Source: Cordilura impudica (Eukaryota; Arthropoda; Insecta; Diptera; Scathophagidae). Taken from it: 64,000 bases of DNA. The stretch lies in NCBI GenBank assembly GCA_963682025.1, contig OY821519.1:157555178-157619177 (forward strand), read 5' to 3'. Both the position numbers and the translations under genes were made by a program. This document shows positions 12,199-23,089 of this stretch, in pieces. Each line of letters begins with the position of its first letter. The first letter of the stretch is position 1. The notes below the pieces were generated by a model. The model saw only the letters and a list, made by a program, of their open reading frames with translations. It ran no database searches and was not told the DNA's origin.

Positions 12199-13017
12199 AT
12201 GCCTAACTCTCAAGATAACATAACCCAGCAAGCAAAAAGAAAGAATCTAGAATTGTCACCAGAAAAATGTAGATTGGTAGGCAGCATGCCGATAAATGAT
12301 TTAATGAGCATGATTAAAGACACCATTAACAACAATCTGGATGAAAAAATGAAAATGTTAGCTAACAAATCTGATGTAGAGGAAATTAAACAGGAGATAG
12401 GAGCAGTAAAAAATGAAATGGCTGCTTTGAAAAGCGAAAATGAGCAACTAAAAATGGAGGTAGAAAATTTAAAAAAAGAAAAGGAAACCAGCAAGAAAAA
12501 TATTGTATGGCTTGAAAAACAGTCGGGTAATAAAAAATTAATTTTTAAAGGCTTAGCCAAAGAAAATAGCCCTAGAGTCGCCATTCGAAAGACTTGCAAA
12601 GACAAATTAAATATCGATGTTAATATTATTTCTGCTTGGAAGATTTTTGAAAAAGATGAGAAAATTAATGTTGCAGTTGATTTTGAATCTACTGCAGACA
12701 TTTCAAAAATAGTTCAAAATTCCAAAAAATTGTCTGGCACATCAATCATAGTTGAACGTGATCTGATACAAGAAAAGAAAATAGTTTTTTTGCAATTAAA
12801 GAAAAAATTGGTTGAGATGAACAATAAATACAAAGTTTTTGTAAGAGACGACAAACTCAAAGTCGGAGAAAAATGGTTTATATGGAATACAGAAAACAAA
12901 TTGGTGTGTGGTAAAGAAGATGGCATAGAAACTTTGGCAAAAGTATATGGAGAGGACGTGAAATTATTAGATTTTAATTATGAAACATTGTTAAGTAATT
13001 CTAAGTCAAAAAACTAA
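12199..13017 (+). CDS. LINE ORF1p, coiled-coil RNA-binding protein
   Basis: An intact 272-codon ORF starting MPNSQDNITQQAK. Residues about 45-108 form heptad-rich coiled coil (KSDVEEIKQEIGAVKNEMAA and following). Residues about 112-190 look like an RRM-type fold (KKLIFKGLAKENS ... ISAWKIF), and the basic C-terminal domain follows. This order matches L1-type ORF1 proteins, which bind element RNA as trimers. It is the only undamaged ORF of this element. ORF2 begins immediately after, its frame overlapping the ORF1 stop region. Confidence 0.7.
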   Translation: MPNSQDNITQQAKRKNLELSPEKCRLVGSMPINDLMSMIKDTINNNLDEKMKMLANKSDVEEIKQEIGAVKNEMAALKSENEQLKMEVENLKKEKETSKKNIVWLEKQSGNKKLIFKGLAKENSPRVAIRKTCKDKLNIDVNIISAWKIFEKDEKINVAVDFESTADISKIVQNSKKLSGTSIIVERDLIQEKKIVFLQLKKKLVEMNNKYKVFVRDDKLKVGEKWFIWNTENKLVCGKEDGIETLAKVYGEDVKLLDFNYETLLSNSKSKN

Positions 13018-13018
13018 A

Positions 13019-16000
13019 ACGTGTCTGTCGACAAACAAACAATGCCGTTAATTTAGAAAAACATAATATATCAATAATATCGTATAATACAAATGGCATT
13101 GAAAATAAACTTATATTTCCCCTGCTTTTTAATTACATAAAACAAGCTGACATTTTCTTTCTAATAGAAACCCATTTAATTGAAGAAAAAACAGAAAGTA
13201 TTCGGAAATATTTGCAGGGTTTTACATTATACTTTGTACCAGCAATAAAAACTAGTCGCTTCGGTAGGGCAGTTGGTGGATGCTTGTATGGAATAAGAAA
13301 CAGTTTAAAATGCGAAAGCTTTAGAATGGACATTGTCGATGAAGGATATGTTAAATTAGCTAAATTGTATATACATGATACACAAATTACATTTATTCCA
13401 TTGCATTTAAGAGGATGTAACTGGCAAAATGAGTTTAATATTGTTAAAAACTTTTTTGAGGAAAATCATATAACTAATCCGATAATTATTGGTGATCTTA
13501 ACATCCGAATCGGTAGTATTCAACAAAACGTAGACGATTTGCATATGGAAATGTTTAAATCGGGAAGAGAAGTGAGAAGATCAAAAGATGTTATTGATAA
13601 CAATAAGGGAAGACAGTTTATGAGATTTTGCCTAGATGAAAATCTATTTGTGCTTAATGGTCAAACTGATGGAGATGAAGAAGGTTCCTTAACATACGCA
13701 AGCTCAGTTGGTGAGTCAGTAAATGATATATGCGCAGTTTATTGTGAAAATTTACAACATGTAATGCATTTTTGTGTGGACAATGAAGTATGGTCCGATC
13801 ATTTTCCTATAAAATTAACATTAAACTTGTCCTGTATTGTAATGAAAAGGCAAAATATCAATCAAATCTGAATTCTTAAATCGAACAACATCCAAATAAT
13901 CATACCTTTAGTTTACAAGAGTTGCAAAATATGATCAAAGCATTGGCGGTCGAACCCAAATACCGAAAATTTGAACCGCAGAATAAATGGTACAATTATA
14001 AATGTAATAACGCCAGAGTTAAGGCTATGGAATGTTTTAATAAGTATAGGGATTCAAAAAACATAGCTGATAAAGTAATTTACCTGCAAAAACAGAATAT
14101 ATACAAAACAATATGTAAACAGAGTAAAGAAGAATATTTTCAACTGTTATCGGTCAAAATAAATAACATAAATGATAGTAGGCAATGGTGGAGGTTTGCG
14201 AGAGAAGTACGCGGTCAAAATCATGCAATTGTCACTCAAATATCATCATCTGCCTTTAAAAATTACTTTAAAAAACTTTTCCACCGCATACTTCACATGA
14301 GTTTATTTATGCGCCAATACTTATCAAAGACGATAAACTCGATTCAAATTTTACACTTGATAAGTTAAAATACGTTCTAAAAAACGCAAAAGTAAATAAA
14401 GCCCCTGGAGAGGATGGAATCACATACGAGTTTATTATAAACTCGTTGGAAGATTTCCAAATACATCTGTTAAATTCTTTTAACAAAATGTATAAGGATG
14501 GTAAAATAAATGAAGTTTTTAGCAAGAGAGTGGTTTTTCCTATATTCAAAAAAGGTGATCCAAATATGCCAGAAAACTACAGAGGTATATCCTTCATGAA
14601 TACCTTAGCAAAAGTTATGATGGGAATTTTAAACAACAGGTTATATAACTGGGTGGAAGATAATCAAGTTTTAACAGAATATCAAGCTGGTTTTCGAAAA
14701 AAGTATTCAACAGTTGACAATATATTCAATCTGGCTGGTATCGTTAATATAAAGTTTTCCGAAAAGAAAAAGGTATATGCATTTTTTGTCGACTTCAAAG
14801 CAGCCTTCGACAAAGTGGCTAGAAAATCACTAATATATAAATTGTATTCAATGGGTATTCCCTACAAATTTTTAAAAATATTGGAGGATATTTATACAGA
14901 TACAAAATCCACTGTATGGAATGGCGAGGAGTTATCTGAGTATTTTCAAACGAATTCAGGTGTTAAGCAAGGATGTTTACTATCCCCACTTTTATTTTCG
15001 CTTTATATTAACGATTTACACGACTCCCTAGGTGGTGGCATACTCGTAGAAGATATAAATATCCGGTTACTTATGTATGCGGATGATATAGTCATATTGG
15101 CTGATGATATAGGTACTCTACAAGAAATGATCTTTAACCTGGAAAAATATTGCGATTTATGGAACCTAGAGGTAAACTTAAATAAATCGGAAATAGCTGT
15201 ATTCAGAAATGGTGGGAGACTAAAATCACAAGAAAACTGGCAGTTTAATGGAAACGATATCAAAATTACCAATGAGTACAAGTACCTAGGAGTAATTCTT
15301 ACACCGAAAATGAAATTTACGAAACATGTGGAAAGTAGAAATACACAGGCAAAAACAGCTATTAACTTTACCTGGAAAAACTTTATATCTAACAGACAAA
15401 TTAAATTGAGACAGAAGTGAAGCCTTTTCTTAGCTGTATGCAGGTCGATACAAACATATGCAGCACAAGTTTGGGGTTATGGGTATTTTGAGGAGATCGA
15501 TTTACTACAAAGATATTTCCTGAAAAAAGTATTAATGCTGCCAGATTTTACACCTAATTATGCTCTGATGCTTGAAACTGCCGCCGTAAACAACCATTTA
15601 TATACCTTAGAACTACATCTACTGTACATGTCTAGAGTTATGTTTGAATACCCGGCCAATAGGTTACCTTTTAGGTTACCGAAAAAAATTTGTTTTGCTT
15701 TAAAGAATTGCAAAATGTTGCAGACAATTTAAATATTCCATGGTCCAGTACACAACCAAATAAACAACAATGGGTCACTCAAAGTAATGAAATACTACAT
15801 AGAATACAACAACATCAACTTAATCTGTGGTTACAAAATAAAGCTACAACCTCAAGAATTTATAAAGATTTAGATTTCGAAAGAGGTTTCAATTATTTTA
15901 TCGACAACATGAATTAATCTAAAATAACGTGGGTCTTTAAAGCAAGATGTGGTCTTATTAAACTAAATTACAACACTTTCGGGGCGACAATTGAGAATAA

Positions 16001-16229
16001 ACTATGCAAGCTTTGTAATATGGGTACAATGGAAACATTTGAACATTTCCTAGCTGTTTGTCCAGTTCTCAAGGAGTTCCGAATTGTTAATTTTGAGAAA
16101 CCGAATTTACTTTACACTGAAATGATTAATATACTTAATGGTGAGAAAGATATAGACTGGGAAAAACTGGTGGATTACCTAAAGTCAGCATTACAATACA
16201 GAAAATTTTTAATACAAGAATATAATTAA
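13019..16229 (+). pseudogene. LINE ORF2: endonuclease, RT, C-terminal knuckle
   Basis: The reading continues from the end of ORF1 with no ATG. SIISYNTNGIENKL and FFLIETHL open the endonuclease, GDLNIRIGS and WSDHFPIKL close it, and a stop follows at 13869. A linker region is open at 13922-14368. RT runs from about 14378: GEDGITYEFI, YRGISFMNTLAKV, FFVDFKAAFDKV, GVKQGCLLSPLLFSLYINDL and the catalytic YADD. A stop at 15418 ends that frame. The C-terminal part continues in pieces (15535-15917, 16020-16229) and ends with a CX2CX8HX4C knuckle (CKLCNMGTMETFEHFLAVC). Several frameshifts make it non-functional. Confidence 0.8.
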
Positions 16230-16324
16230 CTATTTTGTATAAGAATTTTAAAGTTTATTTTTTATGGTTATCGACAGACGTTTTATAAAACATTGTCGAA
16301 TATTACTTTCAATTTTCTAATTTT

Positions 16325-16516
16325 CAATAAGAATTTATTTATTTATATTAATTACAATACAAAGTAAATTTGTATTCTAATTTGGGTAAGGGATAAGCCG
16401 GGTGACAAAGACCATTTGGCTGGTTTTTGCAGCGACAGACCAAAGCCTCTGGTGGGAATCGAACCCACGACCCCCGCATGATAGGCGAGCACGCTACCTA
16501 CTCACCTACCGGGGCG
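16325..16516 (-). mobile_element. tRNA-derived SINE
   Basis: On the minus strand the element starts at about 16516 with a tRNA-like head. A-box-like TAGGTGAGTAGG is at 16508-16497, one mismatch from the consensus. A perfect pol III B box GGTTCGATTCC is at 16465-16455. A tRNA-unrelated body follows, and then an (AAAT)n tail at about 16340-16325. The string aagaat occurs on both flanks and may be part of a target duplication. It lies at the 3' end of the inserted LINE. It is GC-rich compared with its surroundings. Confidence 0.8.
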
Positions 16517-16639
16517 CTTGACAAGAATATATTTTATAAATTAAGACGAAATTGGTAAACAAAAATTTATTGTAAATAAAGAAAATCTTACTACTACTAC
16601 TAGAAAGAAGCGCTAACTGGTCTCTTTTTCAGAAGAAGG

Positions 16640-18120
16640 CAGATCTGGCGTCCATCCAATTGGAGCAAGGTCAATGACTTGAGAGCAAATCGCATCAAAA
16701 GCTTTCCAGCTATTTGTGTAAATGAAAGCAATATAACACATCCACATAAGATTGCTAATAGTTTCGCTACTTTTTGGTCATCGCTGAGTTCTGATGAAGC
16801 TTTCGACTCAGAGATCATAAGAAATAAAAATATTGTGAATATTGACAAATTGCAACAGACATGCCAGAATTATTATATAACAACCCAAAAGATTCTGGTT
16901 TCAGAACTGGATGAAACAATGAAATCACTGAGAGGATCTACCCCAGCACGTGATAAAATAACTTACAGCATGATTAAAAACGCCCCTAAAAGCCTTAAAT
17001 TTCGGCTCTGCGAACTTTACAACAACATATTGGCGGCTGGTGTCTACCCACACGATTGGAAAACCGCAGTGTTGTCACCGATACCGAAACCGGGTAAAAA
17101 CCCAAACAGTTTAGAGGGTTACCGTCCTATTTCACTATTGCCAACATTATCCAAAGTCCTTGAAAAGATTTTGCCAAATCGTTTTTGGAAGTATACTAGG
17201 TCAAACTTGTCTAATTTACAACATGCTTTTATACCTAGACATGGAGTCCACAATATTTGCCACCAAATTGAAGAAAAATTGCGTCAGAACCTTAAAATGG
17301 CAAACATAGTCTAGTCCTTTCACAGGATGTTGAGAAGGCTTATGACGGTAATATCCACTTATATAATGATGGAATTAAATGAATGGGGTATCCCAAGACA
17401 AATTTTAAAAGTATTAAAAGCATTCCTCCAGTTGACGGCTATTATTCTACGACGTACGCTCTGGACAATGGAATCCCCCAAGGTTCTCCCCTCTCCGTGG
17501 TCCTCTATACAGTATATGCCAATTCTCTGGCAAAAACTTTAGAAAATCCTCCCGAAATAGATTATGTTGGTATTTATGCGCACAATATATTTGCTGTTGC
17601 TTCCGGAAATCTGGATACAGTCACTTTAAATTTGAACCATTTGGACACCAGAATACAACAATGGGCAGAGAGCAGAGGCGTTGTTATACCTGCTCATAAA
17701 GCCGAAGTTCTACACGTGTGCAGAAAAAGGACCTGCATTGATCATACTAGTCGCATTGGAAGTGTGGATCTTGAAACGTCCGACCGGATGAAAATATTGG
17801 GTTTATTTTTCACCAAAAATCTTTTATGGAATTACCATGTACAACAATTGTCTCAAAAATTAAGTAAAATCGATAACATCCTAAAACCTATTTGCTGTCG
17901 TAACAAGCAATGGGAACAATCTTACATGGTATTACGATCTATGGCTGGACGTCAAAGAAAAACATCAATAAAATCAACACATCCTAAAATAACTGCTTTA
18001 GAACCGCTTCTGGTCTGCTTAGAACCACTCCGCTGGATGTACATTCAATAATAATGTATTTGATTGAGACTTGGGGCGGATTTGGTTTTTTAGAATCCAT
18101 TCGTGAGAGAATGTAGAGTG
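16640..18120 (+). pseudogene. I-like LINE ORF2, RT part, copy 1
   Basis: Collinear with residues about 350-790 of copy 2 ORF2. Recognisable blocks: NWSKVNDLRANRIKSFPAI, then RDKITYSMIKNAP, YPHDWKTAVLSPIPKPGKN, YRPISLLPTLSKVLEKI and IPQGSPLSVVLYTVYANSL. The catalytic box reads YAHN rather than YADD. Frame breaks occur near 17314 (motif A region damaged) and after about 17905, and similarity fades at about 18120. Dead copy. Confidence 0.8.
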
Positions 18121-18452
18121 ACGTAATCGTGAAAATGTTTTTTATTATCTCTTTACCAACATCAGATTAAATGGCTGTTATGTGGGTTTATAGCGGAGTA
18201 GTGGAGTGTGTCGATTTACTTTGTTACATTTGAGTTTGACATAACTGGAAATGTTACGACGTACGACAATTTTCTCCAGCGCATAGTGGACCATTTCACG
18301 AGAAGGCGGTCAAAAATCCATAACTTTTGATTAGATTGGAATTTTAATATGGTTTTTTTTTTGTTTGGTAGGTGGGACTTTAGCCTTTAATTTTTGCTAT
18401 AAAACATAAATATCGACCGATAATAAAAAAAAAAGTTATGGAGCGTTATGGA
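18121..18452. other. Unassigned intronic DNA
   Basis: About 330 bp with no ORF or repeat structure that I recognise. Confidence 0.4.
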
Positions 18453-18835
18453 GCAACCAACTGGAACATTTTTATGAATTTTGTACACAATAAAATCACT
18501 ATATTCAGATATATGTATATAGTACCAAGGTACTAATTGACCAAAGGTAGTAATCCAAAAACTTATAAATGTGGTTTTCGAAGTAAGGGACGTATCTACA
18601 CCTAAAATAACTCAACAAAATAATTACACATTACCAGAAAGTACTGTGAAATATATTAAAATAAGAAATTTTAAAAGAAAAAGCCAACGATCTTCAAATA
18701 TAGCCGAGCATAAGTATCATAATAGATAAAAGTATTAATTCGGAACGCAATAAGAAATGGTGTCAATTATTATACAATTCAAAAATCATTTTGGAAAACA
18801 AGCAGGAACTTGCGAGGAAAAGGTAAAAATCAAAT
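18453..18835 (+). mobile_element. Jockey-type LINE scrap
   Basis: Closely matches 24651-25065 of the jockey-clade element (shared caaccaactggaacattttt, then the cacctaaaataactcaac block), with several small deletions. It covers only the linker between endonuclease and RT. It ends where the Penelope-like element begins. Confidence 0.8.
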
Positions 18836-18939
18836 CTAAAAATTGGAAATGTATACAATTCAAATTTGAGAAAAAATTGTTCAATATTTTTTTTATAGAT
18901 TTAAACAAAATAATAAACAAAAACATGAAATACTGAAAT

Positions 18940-19624
18940 ACAATGAAGAAGAAATAGAAATATGTAGGAAAATTATAGATAATCATTTAACGGAAGATGA
19001 AAGGACTGAACTGTGGAACAGTGAGGGCATTTTAGAAAAATCGATATATAACAAAATTAAGAATATACACAGATTAAAATTTGAAAAGTTAAAAGAAACT
19101 CAGAAAAGGGAACTAGAAATAAAACTCAATAAAAAGTGGTTTGTCAACAAAACAGCCACTAATATTCCGGAGGATGTTCAATGGATTCTGTCACTAGGGA
19201 AGAAGCACGCTCTCCCTGTACAAAAAACAGAATTCCCTATGCTTAAATACATAGCGGACGGAGAGGATTGTATACAAACAATACAAGATAGAGAAGAACA
19301 GGAAATGGCCAGGACAAAATTCACATCAATTATAGACAATCACATGAACAAAATGAAATTAGATAATAGAGACAAATTCACCATAGCGGCAATAAAAAAC
19401 TCTGAAAAGACCGATATGTTCAAGCATAAATGCACCAGCCAGCCAATTATGTAAATATATTGTGGGAATTTTAAAAAAGATTACTGAAGATTCAGTTTAT
19501 AATGTTAGGGATTCTGTGCAATTTAGGAATAAGGTTAAGAATATTACAACAGTGGAGGATGAAAAATTAATATCATTTGACGTAGTTTCATTGTTTCCGA
19601 GCATTCCGGTTGATTTTGCTTTAA
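18940..19624 (+). pseudogene. Penelope-like RT, N-terminal half
   Basis: Reads ERTELWNSEGILEKS, then WFVNKTATNIPEDVQWILSL and GKKHALPVQKTEFPMLKYIA, typical of the region before the Penelope RT fingers. A stop follows at 19452. RT motif A is visible as LISFDVVSLFPSIPVDFAL at about 19567-19623, up to the piggyBac insertion. Between 19452 and 19470 sequence appears deleted relative to a complete RT. Confidence 0.75.
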
Positions 19625-21043
19625 CCCTCCGATGAGTGACAGTTCTGAACTTCACGGCCGTGTGAAAAGGTCCCTTTGTAAATCATGTTTTTTCATATAA
19701 AAAAATTTTTTTTTATTTTTTTTTTTTTTTTTTGTTTTTATTGTTTATAACTAAATTCTACATACAAAAATAATTTTTTCAAATTTTTAAATTTTTTTTT
19801 TTTCGCTCGAATTTTCTTAAGACTATTATAAAAAAGTTTAAAAATTATTGTTGTTGAGCGTGTACTTCTTGTCCCCCGCCCTGTGCGCAAGTGTTGCAGC
19901 GATGTAAAAGTGTGCTATGTTCTCCGCAAACAGCGTTGCCGCAGCCGAAGCAGTATGCCCGCGTTTTCCGCTGCCGCCCGTACTCAGAACGGCAAAGGCG
20001 ACATGAAGGTCTACTTGACCTAGCCGCAAACGACGGTGCATTCCCTTCCATCGGTCTTGGTAATACCTGAAATGAAAAGAAAAATAAAAAACAAATAAAT
20101 ATATATTCTATTCTTGAATTTGAAGATGTTTTTCTTACCCTGACATCGAATGCTTCCATCGCATTGCGTATCGTTGGATATGAGGTTATATGGTTGTTCA
20201 GGGCACGTTCTTCGATATTTGGTGTGGCCAATTGTTTCGTTAGCAGTAACAAGAACGACCGCCGTCTTTCACTCCTTTTTATAGGATTCATTTCGTTGTA
20301 AATCGTACAAGCAGCCAATGCAGCGACGTCCACATATTATAAAACATGGCCAACGGCCATCGTTGTGTTGCTCTTTTGCAGCTGTAAGTGCCTAGCATTT
20401 GATCCATGATATCAACGCCGCATTTGTTGGCGTTGTAATCTAATATGGCATAGGGCTTCCGCTTCTCGGTTTGCTCGTCAACGAGGCAGGTGTAGTGCAT
20501 TGTGGAGAGCACGTTCACCACTTTATTTTTTTTCGGCACGTATGAGCATAACGCTATATCCCCTTCGTTGAACCCAAATAATGTACTATTGATGGTGCGC
20601 TTCGGGTTCTTCTTGAACTCCTGTGGAATGAATGTTTTGTTGTAGCGCACTGTACCAACATATGCGGTCTTCCTCCTCAACAAAATACGCGCCAAGTCAA
20701 GAGTGGTAAAGAAATTATCCGCGTATATAGTACGGCCAGCATCTAAATATTTTTCCACAAGATCCAGCACTACGTTCTGCCCTTGGTTTATATCCCGTTG
20801 TTGGTTTGGCAGTTTTCCAGAATATATCATTCCCTTCACAGGAAAATAACTCTGTGAGTCGCATAACCACCATACTTTCAAACCATACTTAGCTGGCTTT
20901 GACGGAATGTATTGTGTGAAGCGGGTCCGGCCTCTGTAAAGGAACAACTGCTCATCAACTGTGGGTTGTAGTGGCCGAAGTAGGAGTAATTTCAGTTTGA
21001 AAAGGCAAAAAGGTCCCTAGGGACCTTCTCACTCATCGGAGGG
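19625..21043 (-). mobile_element. piggyBac-type element, internally deleted, TTAA target
   Basis: Flanked by TTAA at 19621-19624 and 21044-21047. The ends are inverted repeats beginning CCCTCCGATGAGTGA on both sides, with an internal aaggtccct motif shared near each end. At 1419 bp it is shorter than autonomous piggyBac elements (about 2.5 kb). The coding region on the minus strand lacks its N-terminal part. It interrupts the Penelope-like RT between motif A and motif B. Confidence 0.93.
19838..20960 (-). pseudogene. piggyBac transposase, N-terminally deleted
   Basis: Reads PTVDEQLFLYRGRTRFTQYI and on through the DDE core. Likely catalytic Asp residues are all present: WWLCDSQSYF, YADNFFTTLDLA and CGVDIMDQML. 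A frameshift at about 20330 separates the core from DVAALAACTIYNEMNPIKRS. A 72-bp intron (20138-20067, GT-AG) is predicted before the C-terminal cysteine-rich domain CRLCRSEYGRQRKTRAYC / CFGCGNAVCGEH, a cross-brace zinc-binding domain typical of the family. About the first 200-250 residues are missing between the left TIR and LFLYRG. Inactive. Confidence 0.88.
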
Positions 21044-21589
21044 TTAAAAATTATTGAAGAAAAATGGGAAGAAATTTCAAAAAACACGGAGATGACTAAA
21101 AAGGAATTTTTCAATATTTTAAAGTTTTGTATTAAAGATAATCGATATTTTCAGTATGACAATAAGCTGTATATGCAGAAGAAAGGCCTTCCCATGGGCT
21201 CGCCGGCGTCGCCGATAGTGGCAGACATTGTCATGGAAAAACTTTTGGACACCTGTATTGGAAACTTGACTAAAAAACCTAAATTGATAACGAAATATGT
21301 GGACGACCTATTTTGTGTAATCGAAGAATGTGCAATAGAAGAAGTAATGACGAATCTGAATAATTTTCACCCTAACATTAAGTTCACAATGGAAAATGAG
21401 TGCAATACCAAACTTCCATATTTGAACACAGTAGTTATAAGAAATAACAACACTCTAAACGTTGACTGGTACCAGAAACCCACTGCCTCGGGTAGAATAA
21501 TTAATTTTTACTCTAAATACCCAAAGAAAATTATTATTAACACGGCTAACAATTTGATAAAAAAGAGTTTTAAATTTAAACGACGTTGA
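21044..21589 (+). pseudogene. Penelope-like RT, C-terminal half
   Basis: Continues the RT after the piggyBac insertion: KIIEEKWEEISKNTEMTKKE, then KKGLPMGSPASPIVADIVME (motif B), catalytic TKYVDDLFCVIE (motif C) and LPYLNTVVIRNNN. A frameshift at about 21587 separates it from the endonuclease part. The catalytic aspartates are intact. Confidence 0.85.
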
Positions 21590-22239
21590 ATTTCACTATG
21601 TAAATATAAAAAAGATAAAAGATATTCTATCGGAGAATAACTTTCCAGCAAAACTGATAAATAAATTAATTAAGGACTACGGAAAATGTAGTAATAACAA
21701 TGCTAACAAACCACAAGATATAAAAATATACAAATCTATAACATATATCCCAGAGTTATCAGAAAGATTTGAGAAGTCGGGCTTATATAATAAATATAAT
21801 TATAAGATTACCCACAAAACTGACAACAATATGGCAAAATTATATAGTAAAACCAAAGATAGAGTACATAAATTGGACAAGTCGAATGTTATTTATAAAA
21901 TACCATGTAGCGGAAATGATATGGATGTGCAATAAAGTATACGTAGGCACTACGAAGAATAAATTAAAAACGAGATTAGCTGCCCATAAGTCGGATCAAA
22001 AAACAAGATCCCCACATTTTGTACAAAAAACAGCGTTGGCAACCCACCGTGCAGACAAAAAACACTCTCCTAACTTGGAGAATGTACAAGTGCTTTATAG
22101 TGAAAACAATTACAAAAAACGATACATGCTGCAGATGTTGAATATAATAAACATAAAGAAACAACAACAAATAAATTACAGGAGAGATACCGAAAACTGT
22201 GCTCAGAGATATCGCCACCTAGTGAACAAGAGAAAATAG
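21590..22239 (+). pseudogene. Penelope-like GIY-YIG endonuclease
   Basis: The domain reads VIYKIPCSGND, then KVYVGTTKNKLKTRLAAHKS and ALATHRADKKHS, which is the Penelope-type GIY-YIG nuclease. The Arg of the RLAAHKSD block is conserved. Metal-binding Glu is plausibly in the KKRYMLQMLNI segment but is altered. Frame changes at about 21590 and 21935 show decay. Confidence 0.75.
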
Positions 22240-22465
22240 TGCAATAATTTAGTATTTAATCAGACGATGAAGAAAGCAGAACACTAGTATATATTTTTAA
22301 GTTTTTTGTGATAAACATTAAATGTAAGAAATATTGTTTTGTTGTTAGGTTGTGTGTTATTATTTTTATTGTACTTTTATATATTTTTGTTTGTGATCAT
22401 TATTATTTCTCTTGTAATTATACACTTATATGTGCTTATACACTTTTATGTTTTTTGTGTCGTAG

Positions 22466-22515
22466 ACTCCCCCCTGATGATGGTTTTTAATGAGAACCGA
22501 AATATTGGAAATAAA
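22466..22515 (+). ncRNA. Candidate hammerhead ribozyme core in Penelope 3' region
   Basis: CTGATGA at 22474-22480, then a hairpin with stem GGTT/AACC (22482-22485 with 22495-22498), then GAAA at 22499-22502. This is the order of the conserved hammerhead core, and Penelope-like elements are known to carry hammerhead motifs. I cannot define stems I and III or the cleavage site with certainty, so activity is unproven. Confidence 0.45.
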
Positions 22516-22560
22516 TAAATATTAAATATTTTAATAAAAACCAAGACCTCGAGCTCGATT

Positions 22561-23084
22561 ATTTATTTACAAAATATATTTAACAAAAGGTCGAAATAAA
22601 AATCTAAATATTAGTAAATAATATTCGCAATTTGAATATAGCAATAAAACACTTTTTGTAGCTTTTAAGACTTGTTTAAATAGTTTTAGCAATTAAAAAT
22701 AACCAGTTGACAAAAACGTGTCTACTCAGGCATAGAGTTGCCAAATTTACATTTTACATTAAATTAAGTTCGATTTTGGTGTGTTTGCTTTTAAAACTGG
22801 GCAATGACCTATAGCGAAAACAAATTACTTGCACAATAATTTGAAAATGTGTTTGACACACTTGGACATATGCATACATAATAAATTCTAAGATGTGATA
22901 TACTTGTACATAATGTTTAACGATAGCAATTAAATGCTGTCGTTTTGTATTTTATGCAGGAATATGTACACTAGGCACATAACTTTTTTACGCTATGGGG
23001 AATATTGTACTGATAATAAAAAACGTTATCTTAGGTCAGTTAGAAACAAAAACCTTCCGCACCGAATGCGATTTCTAAAACCTT
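22561..23084. other. Unassigned AT-rich DNA
   Basis: No gene or clear repeat recognised between the Penelope-like 3' end and the dispersed repeat at 23090. Confidence 0.4.
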
Positions 23085-23089
23085 CCAAG

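Larger units (their letters stand above)
11423..16324 (+). mobile_element. LINE with coiled-coil ORF1 (unclassified clade)
   Basis: A non-LTR element with a 5' region of up to 775 bp (11423-12198, no ORF, A-rich), an intact ORF1, a degenerate ORF2 with endonuclease, RT and a C-terminal cysteine knuckle, and a short AT-rich 3' UTR ending near the SINE. It sits inside I-like LINE copy 1. I cannot assign a clade with confidence. The coiled-coil plus RRM-like ORF1 resembles L1-type ORF1 organisation. Confidence 0.7.
8967..18120 (+). mobile_element. I-like LINE copy 1, split by a second LINE
   Basis: This is a non-LTR retrotransposon of the same family as the copy at 30580-45000. Order: 5' UTR, ORF1 (9143-10466, broken), ORF2 endonuclease (10717-11422), then a break filled by another LINE (11423-16324) and a SINE. 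The ORF2 reverse transcriptase resumes at about 16640 and ends at about 18120 without RNase H. About 120 residues between the endonuclease and RT parts, present in copy 2, are missing. Treating the two halves as one insertion is an inference from same strand, same family and collinear order. Confidence 0.65.
18836..22560 (+). mobile_element. Penelope-like element, split by piggyBac
   Basis: A Penelope-type retroelement: N-terminal region, RT with YVDD, and a C-terminal GIY-YIG endonuclease, all on the plus strand and collinear. A piggyBac element occupies 19625-21043. The 3' region carries a candidate hammerhead core near 22474. Degenerate by stops and frameshifts. The 5' boundary is placed where jockey similarity ends. 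Confidence 0.8.

Noticed and set aside
16441..16516. A genuine tRNA gene on the minus strand
   Set aside because: The A and B boxes are good, but the acceptor and anticodon stems do not pair well and the tRNA head is followed by a SINE body and an AAAT tail.
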